A DNA stretch of 39,387 nt. Origin: an uncultured Bacilli bacterium (GTDB taxonomy: Bacteria; Bacillota_I; Bacilli_A; RF39; UBA660). The stretch covers positions 1-39,387 of the forward strand of contig CAKPBH010000010.1 of the NCBI GenBank assembly GCA_934140355.1, given 5' to 3'. Made by a program: the position numbers and the translations under genes. Positions 32,923 through 39,387 of this stretch are shown piece by piece; positions within the stretch are counted from its first letter, which is position 1; each line of letters starts with the position of its first letter. The notes under the pieces were generated by a model. That model saw nothing but the letters and a program-made list of their open reading frames with translations, was not told the origin of the DNA and ran no database searches.

Positions 32923-35340
32923 ATGTTAGATAAGAAGTATAATTCACTTGAAAAAGAAGAAAAATGGTTAACTTATTGGAAAGAAAATAAAATATATGAA
33001 TTTAAACCAGATCAAAGAAAGGTATATTCAATAGATACACCTCCTCCAACAGTTAATGGTAAAATCCATATTGGACATATATTTTCTTATTCGCAAGCAG
33101 AAATGATTGCAAGATATAAAAGAATAAGCGGATATAATGTGTTTTATCCATTTGGCTTTGATGATAATGGTCTTCCTAGTGAAAGATTGGTAGAAAAGGA
33201 ACAAGGTAGGAAGGCACATGAAATTGGTAGAGAAAACTTCTCTAAATTATGCTATGAAACAACAGACAAATATGAAGCTGAATTTCAAGATTTATTCTCT
33301 AAACTTGGTGTAAGTACAGATTGGAGTATGCACTATAAAACAGTAAGTCCATCGACAATAAAGATAAGTCAAAATTCATTTTTGGATTTAATAGAGAAAG
33401 GACATTGTTATCATAAAGAAAGCCCTGCATTATGGTGTAATGAATGCTTAACATCTATTGCTCAGGCTGAATTAGAAACAAAGACCATTAAAACAACATT
33501 TAATTATGTCAATTTTGAAACTGTCGAAGACGGTGAAAAGTTTACTATTGCTACAACAAGACCTGAATTGATGCCTGCCATTGTTTGTGTATTTGTAAAT
33601 CCTAATGATGACGTAAATAAACATTTAATAGGAAAAACTGCACATATTCCAGTAATTAATGTTGATGTTCCAATTATGGGTGATGAAAAAGTTGCAATTG
33701 ATAAGGGTACAGGTATTGTTATGTGCTGTACATTTGGAGATCAAACAGATATAGAATGGTGGAAAAAATATAATTTACCACTTAAATATATATTTACAAA
33801 TGATGGAAAAATAATTGATTCTGTACCAAATTATGGTGGCTTAAAAATAAAAGAAGCAAGAAAGCAAATCGTAAATGATTTACAAGCAGGTGGATACGTT
33901 GTCAAAATTGAAGAGTTAGAACATGAAGTACAAACACATGAAAGATGTGGCAGAGAAGTAGAATATACGGTAATGAAACAATGGTTTATTGATATAATGA
34001 GCCATAAAGAAGATTTCTTGAGAATTGGAAATGAAATTAATTGGTATCCATCACACATGCACAACAGATATGAAGAATGGGTTAATAATGTTGCATGGGA
34101 TTGGTGCATATCAAGACAAAGATATTTTGGTGTACCATTTCCAGTATGGTACTGTAAAGAATGTGGTGAGCCTATATTTGCATCAAAAGAACAATTACCT
34201 GTTAATCCGTTAACTGATACTCCACCAGGTGAAAAATGTTCTAAGTGTGGATGTAAAGAGTTTATACCTGAATCTGATGTTATGGATACGTGGGCAACTT
34301 CTTCAATCACACCACTTATTAATATGAAATATGGCGAAAAAGATAATTATGAATCTATTTTAAAACCTATGAGTTTGCGTAGTAATGCGTCTGAAATAAT
34401 AAGAACTTGGGATTTTTATACTATTGTAAAAAGTTATTATCATTTTGGTATTAGACCTTGGGATAATGTTATGATTTCAGGATTCGTCATGGCAAACAAA
34501 GGTGAAAAAATAAGTAAAAGTAAGGGAAATTCAAAAGTTGAACCTTTAGATTTAATAAAACAATATTCTGCAGATGTTGTAAGATATTGGGCTGCATCTG
34601 GAAGGTTAGGAACAGACATTACATATAGTGAAGAAACATTACTTCGTGGTAAAAAATTAGTTAATAAAATATGGAATGTTTCTAAATTAATTCAAATACA
34701 CCTTCAAGATTATCAAGATAAAGACTTTGATGATTTTGAATATGTTGATAAATGGATCTTAGGTAACTTTATTAAGATGGAAAAAGAATATATAAAATAT
34801 TTAGATAATTATGAAATAGGATTAGCTTTAAATATTTTAGAAAAGTTTTTCTGGAATTTCTGTGATAACTATATAGAAATTGTTAAACATAGATTGTATA
34901 GACCAGAAGAGTTCGGTGAGAAGGCAAGATACTCTGGACAAAAAACTGTCTATATGTTACTTTATAAATTATTACAAGATTTTAGTGTTTTCTTCCCATT
35001 TATTACTGAAGAAATATATCAAGAGATATATCATGATATGAAATCAATACATATTACTGAAATTAAACCTTTAAATTACTCATTTGATAAGGAAATGTTG
35101 AATGGTGATTTAATGTGTGAAATAATAAGTACAGTAAGAGGTGAAAAGTCTAGTAACAATTTATCATTAAAAACAACTGTTAAGGAATTAGATATAGATT
35201 GTTCAGCTTGCATAAAAGATGCAATTAAGCAATCTAATAAAGATTTTAAAGCAACATTATTTATAGAAAAATTAATTTTAAATGACATAGAAAAAGACTA
35301 TAAAATTAATAAAGTTGTTTTAGATACTGAAAATTCATAA
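32923..35340 (+). CDS. valS: Valine-tRNA ligase (second paralogue, T-box controlled)
   Basis: 805 aa; AAGGAAGGAA ahead of the ATG. Same layout as the first copy: DTPPPTVNGKIHIGH (HIGH at 49-52), DDNGLPSERLVE, editing-domain blocks ATTRPEL and GTGIVMCCTFGDQTD, zinc-binding Cys pairs, KISKS at 529-533 and an anticodon-binding end. The two proteins are easily alignable but clearly diverged, also in the C-terminal region, so this is not a recent duplication. The T-box leader puts this copy under control of charging of its tRNA, as for a housekeeping enzyme; the first copy is unregulated by T-box. Which copy is the cell's main enzyme is not shown. Confidence 0.9.
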   Translation: MLDKKYNSLEKEEKWLTYWKENKIYEFKPDQRKVYSIDTPPPTVNGKIHIGHIFSYSQAEMIARYKRISGYNVFYPFGFDDNGLPSERLVEKEQGRKAHEIGRENFSKLCYETTDKYEAEFQDLFSKLGVSTDWSMHYKTVSPSTIKISQNSFLDLIEKGHCYHKESPALWCNECLTSIAQAELETKTIKTTFNYVNFETVEDGEKFTIATTRPELMPAIVCVFVNPNDDVNKHLIGKTAHIPVINVDVPIMGDEKVAIDKGTGIVMCCTFGDQTDIEWWKKYNLPLKYIFTNDGKIIDSVPNYGGLKIKEARKQIVNDLQAGGYVVKIEELEHEVQTHERCGREVEYTVMKQWFIDIMSHKEDFLRIGNEINWYPSHMHNRYEEWVNNVAWDWCISRQRYFGVPFPVWYCKECGEPIFASKEQLPVNPLTDTPPGEKCSKCGCKEFIPESDVMDTWATSSITPLINMKYGEKDNYESILKPMSLRSNASEIIRTWDFYTIVKSYYHFGIRPWDNVMISGFVMANKGEKISKSKGNSKVEPLDLIKQYSADVVRYWAASGRLGTDITYSEETLLRGKKLVNKIWNVSKLIQIHLQDYQDKDFDDFEYVDKWILGNFIKMEKEYIKYLDNYEIGLALNILEKFFWNFCDNYIEIVKHRLYRPEEFGEKARYSGQKTVYMLLYKLLQDFSVFFPFITEEIYQEIYHDMKSIHITEIKPLNYSFDKEMLNGDLMCEIISTVRGEKSSNNLSLKTTVKELDIDCSACIKDAIKQSNKDFKATLFIEKLILNDIEKDYKINKVVLDTENS

Positions 35341-35382
35341 TATCTATAAAATTAAATAATTGTATAAGTTAGGGGGATGTTT

Positions 35383-37200
35383 ATGATAAGTAGCAATTTT
35401 AATTTTGGAAATAATAAGTATCATAGAAAAAAACCAATTAAAGAATTTGATTTAAATCAAACTATGTATTCTTTGGTAACAGGTGAAAGTAAAGATGATT
35501 TGGCTTTAAAAGCAACAGGCTTTATGGGAAACGATATGAGTTATAATGATTTAATCATATCAGCGGATAAATTAGCTCAAGCTTTCCATAATATTGGAAT
35601 AAAAGATGGGGATAATGTGGCAATATTGACTATAAGTATGCCTATAGTTCAACAGTCGTTATTATCTCTTTCTAAAATTGGAGCTACTATGTCTTGGATA
35701 GACTTAAGATCTAAAGCAAAAGATGTAGTAAGATATATTAATAGTAGTAATTGTAAAACAATAATAGTGTTTGAAGATATGCTTCCATTAATAGAGTCAA
35801 TCATAGATGAAACTGATGTCAGAAAAGTTGTGGTAAGTTCACCAAAAGATTATTTATCTCCTATAGTGAAAGTGCTAGCTACGTTAAAAGATAAGAAAGA
35901 TGGTAAAAAAATAGTATTGCCAGATGATTCAAGATTCGTTAGATTCAATGATTTTATTAAAAATGTTGATACTAATAATTTAATTACACCAGCATCATTT
36001 GAAAAAGATAGACCATCTTTAATCGTACAATCTAGTGGCAGTACAGGAAAGCCAAAACAAATAGTTCATACTGAATATAATTTTAATTCTGCGGTTCAAA
36101 AGATGGCTTATACAGATTTACCTTTTTATAAAGGAAATACAATGCACATTTCAATTCCACCTTTTATCATATATGGATTAGGAAATTCTATATATGCCAG
36201 TATGGCTTTTACAATGAAAGCAGAAATGAGTCCTTTTGTAGATGAGAACACAGTATATAATGATTTAGGAAAGTTTGATATATCTTTAGCAGCACCATTG
36301 CATTATAGATATATGTATAAACAATTAACAGAGTTAAATAAAAGGATAACTGAATTAGAGACAGATAACTCATTAGAGGCAAGAAAAGAATTGAAACGAA
36401 AGATGAAAGAGTTGAAACGAGTATTAATGGGAATTGATAGAGCCAAAGTATTTGTATCTGGTGGAGATAAAATTGGTGCCGATGAATTAATAGAAATGCA
36501 ACAAACTTTTAACAAAGTTATCGTTAATGGTTATGGTAACAATGAATGTTTAGGTGCTACAATAGTTAGCCCTATGTATGCCAATAAACCTGGTAGTATT
36601 GGAGTACCTATGGAAGGAATAGAAGTTAAAGTAGTTAATCCAGAAACTGAGGAAATATTACCACAAGGAGAAATTGGAGAATTATATATATCTTCTGATA
36701 ATCTTTTTGTTGAATATTTAAACAATCCTGCTGAAACAAATAAAATAAAAGTAATAGATGAATTAGAAAAACAATGGGTGAAATCAGGAGACTTATGTTA
36801 TATAGATAAAGATGGATATATTATTCCACGAGGAAGAAATAGAAGACTTATAAGAAAAGAAGCATTTAAGATTAGCCCTGATACAATAGAGGAAGTTATT
36901 AGTTCTATGCCATTTGTACAAGATTGTGTTGTAGTTGGTGTGGATGATGAAAAATCTTTGTCAGTACCAATGGCATTTATAGTTTTAAAAGATGAAACAT
37001 TATCATTTGATGAAGTTAAAGAACAAATAAAAGAAAAATGCATTGAAGAATTACCTGATTATGAAGTTCCAACTTATTTTGAACAAATTGATAAAATTCC
37101 TTATACTCCAAACGATAAACAAGATTTTAGGACATTAGAAAGCATAGGAAACGAAATAGTGAAAACGCAAAAATCAAAGAAATTAGTAAAAAAGATTTAA
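35383..37200 (+). CDS. AMP-dependent acyl ligase (ANL superfamily)
   Basis: 605 aa from ATG 35383 (GGGGG at 35372-35376, 6 bases upstream; an ATG at 35377 overlaps). Motifs: phosphate loop QSSGSTGKPKQ (about 216-226), GYGNNECLGAT (383-393), VKSGDLCYID, the hinge RGRNRRLIRKEAFKISP, and a C-terminal YTPNDKQDFRTLE with the reactive Lys. A long acid-binding linker (about 295-345) is charged and helical. Overall it resembles acyl-CoA synthetases or stand-alone adenylation domains; the substrate is unknown. It follows the ValRS pair closely and in the same direction; a link with the upstream biosynthetic run is plausible but not shown. It is different in detail from the lipid-operon ligase (GYGNNE instead of GYGMSE). 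Confidence 0.8.
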   Translation: MISSNFNFGNNKYHRKKPIKEFDLNQTMYSLVTGESKDDLALKATGFMGNDMSYNDLIISADKLAQAFHNIGIKDGDNVAILTISMPIVQQSLLSLSKIGATMSWIDLRSKAKDVVRYINSSNCKTIIVFEDMLPLIESIIDETDVRKVVVSSPKDYLSPIVKVLATLKDKKDGKKIVLPDDSRFVRFNDFIKNVDTNNLITPASFEKDRPSLIVQSSGSTGKPKQIVHTEYNFNSAVQKMAYTDLPFYKGNTMHISIPPFIIYGLGNSIYASMAFTMKAEMSPFVDENTVYNDLGKFDISLAAPLHYRYMYKQLTELNKRITELETDNSLEARKELKRKMKELKRVLMGIDRAKVFVSGGDKIGADELIEMQQTFNKVIVNGYGNNECLGATIVSPMYANKPGSIGVPMEGIEVKVVNPETEEILPQGEIGELYISSDNLFVEYLNNPAETNKIKVIDELEKQWVKSGDLCYIDKDGYIIPRGRNRRLIRKEAFKISPDTIEEVISSMPFVQDCVVVGVDDEKSLSVPMAFIVLKDETLSFDEVKEQIKEKCIEELPDYEVPTYFEQIDKIPYTPNDKQDFRTLESIGNEIVKTQKSKKLVKKI

Positions 37201-37243
37201 TAAAAATGACAAGTAATTTAGGTATAAAAAGTAAGAAATTTCT

Positions 37244-37271
37244 AAAAAAGCAACGATTTTGTTGTTTTTTT
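37244..37271 (+). terminator. Intrinsic terminator after the AMP ligase gene
   Basis: AAAAAAGCAAC (37244-37254) pairs with GTTGTTTTTTT (37261-37271), one G-T pair, loop GATTTT. Confidence 0.7.
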
Positions 37272-37272
37272 A

Positions 37273-37281
37273 TGTTATGAT
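37273..37281 (+). promoter_or_regulatory. Extended -10 promoter of the histidine kinase gene
   Basis: TG (37273-37274), one base, TATGAT (37276-37281), directly after the terminator; no good -35 box. Confidence 0.4.
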
Positions 37282-37323
37282 ATTTTTATCAAAAGTAGTG
37301 AAGTTTTAGGAGGATGATGTTTT

Positions 37324-39162
37324 ATGAGTGCAAGTGGGACAATATATCTTACAATATCAGCATTGATTTATACGATAATTACTACAATTCTATTTATGAG
37401 AAAAAAGAGAATTAATAAGTTAGAAAATAGAATATTTACTAAGTTATTGATTTTATCTATTTTATCAATGTTTTTTGAGTTGACAATTGTGCTTACTGTT
37501 AGTATTCCTATGCTTAGTTCTTTAATTCAAAAAATATTTTTAGTATTCATAGTATTATGGTTATCACGTTTTATTGATTATACATTTGTAATTACAGTAT
37601 TCGATACGAAAAAAAGTGATTTAGAAAATTTTGAAAAATATAAAAATCTTCATTATATATTTTTAGGTATAAATGTATTATGTTGTATTGGAATTTTATT
37701 ATTACCAATTTATTTTAATGATATAGGTAGTGCAAAATATACAAGTGGACCTAGTGTTAATATGGTTTTTGCTATAACAGGAATATATTTATTGACCATT
37801 TTGATTTTATTCGTGACGCATTTTAAAAAAATTAAACAAAAAAATTGTTTACCAATAATAGTTTTATTTATTTTATTAATTGTTTGTGCAATAATTCAGA
37901 AGTCTAATCCACAAATATTATTGACTAATACTGTATTTGGATTAATTATTTTTTTAATGTATAATACAATAGAAAATCCAGATTTAAAGTTAATAGCACA
38001 ATTAGAGCTTGCAAAGCAAAGTGCTGAGAAGGCAAATCATGCTAAATCAGATTTTTTAAGTAGTATGAGTCATGAAATAAGAACACCATTAAATGCTATT
38101 GTAGGATCAATAGAATTATTAGAGGATGAAGAAAATTTGTCAGAAGATGGCAAAAACGCACTAAAAGATTTAAATATCGCATCAAATAGTTTATTAGAAA
38201 TAGGAACAGGAATATTAAATATATCTCAAATTGAATCAGGTAAAATTGATTTAATAGAAAAAGAGTATTCACCAGTTTTAACTTTTGATGAACTATATAA
38301 TTTATTAAAAGGAAGAATAGGTAATAAGCCTATTGATTTTACAATAAGTTATGCTGATGATTTACCTGGAAAATTGTATGGGGATAAATCAAAAATTAAA
38401 GAAATTGTAACCAATTTATTAACTAATGCTATTAAATATACAGATGAAGGAAAGATAAATCTTGTTGTTAGGTGTATAAATAATAAAGATACTTGTAAAT
38501 TGATAATTTCTGTTAGTGATACGGGTAGGGGCATCCGTAAGGAAGTAATGGATAAATTGTTTGAAAAATTTACAAGAGATGCGGAGGTTACAGATTCAAC
38601 TATTGATGGTGTAGGGCTAGGTTTAGCTATTACGAAGAGTTTGGTTGAAATAATTGGAGGTACAATAACAGTTGATTCGGTGGTTGGAAAAGGTACTGTT
38701 TTTACCGTCGTTTTCTTACAAAAAATCGTTGATGATAGTATAGAAAACAGACCTGAACAAGAAACAATACCAGAGCAATCCACTTCATCAAATAATAATT
38801 ATAAAATATTGATAGTTGATGATAATCATATGAATTTGAATATAGAAAAAAATCATTTGAAACATTATGGACTTGATTGTGATACTTGTTTATCTGGTGA
38901 ACTTGCAATTGAAAAAATAAATTCAGAAATTAAATATGATTTGATTTTAATGGATGATATGATGCCTGGTATGAGTGGAACAGACACAATGAAAAAATTA
39001 AAATATGAAATGCATTTTATAAATCCAATTATTGTTATTACAGCTAATGCAACAACAGAAGCAAAAGAGCAGTATTTAGATGCTGGATTTGATGATTTTA
39101 TTTCAAAGCCAGTTAAACGAGAAGATTTATATAAGATAGTAATTAAATATTTACAAAAATAA
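37324..39162 (+). CDS. Hybrid sensor histidine kinase with C-terminal receiver domain
   Basis: 612 aa; AGGAGG at 37308-37313, ten bases ahead of the ATG. About seven N-terminal membrane helices (residues roughly 4-24, 38-58, 63-92, 108-130, 145-167, 176-192, 199-214) form the sensor, with almost no outside domain, so a membrane or lipophilic signal is likely. Then the HisKA domain with SSMSHEIRTPLNAI (phospho-His250), the ATPase with N-box EIVTNLLTNAIKYT, G1 DTGRGI and G2 GVGLGLAI, and a linker rich in Glu, Gln and Ser. The receiver domain has the acid pair Asp499-Asp500 in LIVDD, the phospho-Asp near 544 in LMDDMMPGMSG and Lys of SKPV. No HPt or DNA-binding domain, so the output partner must be elsewhere. 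Separate promoter and terminator. Confidence 0.88.
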   Translation: MSASGTIYLTISALIYTIITTILFMRKKRINKLENRIFTKLLILSILSMFFELTIVLTVSIPMLSSLIQKIFLVFIVLWLSRFIDYTFVITVFDTKKSDLENFEKYKNLHYIFLGINVLCCIGILLLPIYFNDIGSAKYTSGPSVNMVFAITGIYLLTILILFVTHFKKIKQKNCLPIIVLFILLIVCAIIQKSNPQILLTNTVFGLIIFLMYNTIENPDLKLIAQLELAKQSAEKANHAKSDFLSSMSHEIRTPLNAIVGSIELLEDEENLSEDGKNALKDLNIASNSLLEIGTGILNISQIESGKIDLIEKEYSPVLTFDELYNLLKGRIGNKPIDFTISYADDLPGKLYGDKSKIKEIVTNLLTNAIKYTDEGKINLVVRCINNKDTCKLIISVSDTGRGIRKEVMDKLFEKFTRDAEVTDSTIDGVGLGLAITKSLVEIIGGTITVDSVVGKGTVFTVVFLQKIVDDSIENRPEQETIPEQSTSSNNNYKILIVDDNHMNLNIEKNHLKHYGLDCDTCLSGELAIEKINSEIKYDLILMDDMMPGMSGTDTMKKLKYEMHFINPIIVITANATTEAKEQYLDAGFDDFISKPVKREDLYKIVIKYLQK

Positions 39163-39187
39163 AAAAAGAAACAGTTCTGTCTTTTTT
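39161..39187 (+). terminator. Intrinsic terminator after the histidine kinase
   Basis: AAAAAAAGAAACAG (39161-39174) can fold back on CTGTCTTTTTT (39177-39187), with two bulged A; the loop is very small, ending in a T run. Confidence 0.5.
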
Positions 39188-39312
39188 GTGTAAACTGATG
39201 TGATAATCTGAGGTTGACAGTTTTTGAAGGTTGAAAACTCTCTAATTCTTATTTTATAAGGGTTAAAGATTTTTTTGTTATAACAAGGTGTGGACTTTAT
39301 TAGTTGATAGGA

Positions 39313-39387
39313 GTCTGTAAATAAATTTGTGTAAATAGAGTCTCTCCATGATACAATAGTAGAAATGGAGAGATTTTATTATGAAAA
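39313..39387 (+). mobile_element. Possible left end of an insertion sequence with start of a gene
   Basis: Starting near CTGTAAATAAATTTGTGTAA, the sequence resembles the ends of IS256-type elements. TACAAT at 39352-39357 (extended TG at 39349-39350) and GGAG at 39367-39370 precede an ATG at 39381 where the window ends, so only two codons are visible. Identity is tentative; 39190-39312 shows no gene. Confidence 0.3.
39341..39373 (+). promoter_or_regulatory. Ribosome-site-hiding inverted repeat around a -10 box
   Basis: TCTCTCCAT (39341-39349) and ATGGAGAGA (39365-39373) are a perfect 9-bp inverted repeat. The -10 box lies inside it and the right arm holds the ribosome site. RNA starting from this promoter lacks the left arm; read-through RNA has both. 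Confidence 0.5.

Noticed and set aside
1..39387. Mycoplasma-type code with TGA as tryptophan
   Set aside because: Several genes end in TGA exactly where the next start overlaps (2736-2738, 16240-16242, 22209-22211) and Trp is written TGG.

Overview
The window is very AT-rich DNA (by eye about 30% G+C), densely coded and almost all on the + strand, with strong AGGAGG-type ribosome sites, frequent TTG/GTG starts, extended -10 promoters and short hairpin plus T-run terminators. TGA is a normal stop and TGG encodes Trp, so the code is standard. A T-box leader, sortase-like NPKTG signal, TIGR04086 and DUF421 proteins point to a low-GC Firmicute, perhaps an uncultured gut Bacilli/Mollicutes-related lineage; the taxon is inference.

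Left part (1-11.7 kb): the end of an FtsX-type permease; a small ORF; a zinc-ribbon/HExxH protein; a tightly coupled PlsC acyltransferase - acyl-CoA ligase - PlsC acyltransferase operon; a protein made of three RNA-polymerase alpha-CTD-like repeats; a serine recombinase with a tiny overlapping upstream ORF, sitting directly against the headless 3' part of a lipoprotein-like gene; an Rpn-type PD-(D/E)XK protein and a TIGR04086 membrane protein on the - strand; a DUF421 membrane protein; and an HD-domain protein.

Middle (11.8-18.8 kb): a four-gene operon of surface proteins: a long LRR protein ending in a dockerin-like module, a cohesin-like protein with an NPKTG sorting signal, a small membrane-anchored cohesin-like protein, and a protein with a cohesin-like domain at one end and a dockerin-like module at the other. 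Together they look like a small scaffold/adaptor/client system built on cohesin-dockerin logic but with LRRs instead of obvious glycosidases.

Right part (18.9-39.4 kb): an ISAs1-type transposase remnant, a tiny Cys-rich ORF with its own terminator, then genes whose codon use looks different (more ATA and AGA). These are an RSH alarmone enzyme cut off after TGS and with an altered synthetase residue; a compact eight-gene run (two radical SAM proteins, a C26 amidotransferase/hydrolase, a PaaK-like adenylating enzyme, a class V aminotransferase/cysteine desulfurase, a U32 protein, a GCS2 ligase and a RimK-like ATP-grasp ligase); a lone DAHP synthase; two valyl-tRNA synthetase paralogues, the second behind a T-box; another AMP-binding ligase; and a hybrid histidine kinase. 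The last 80 bases look like the left end of a mobile element. This right part reads as an acquired biosynthetic island with possible self-protection or aminoacyl-tRNA supply functions; the product cannot be named from sequence.
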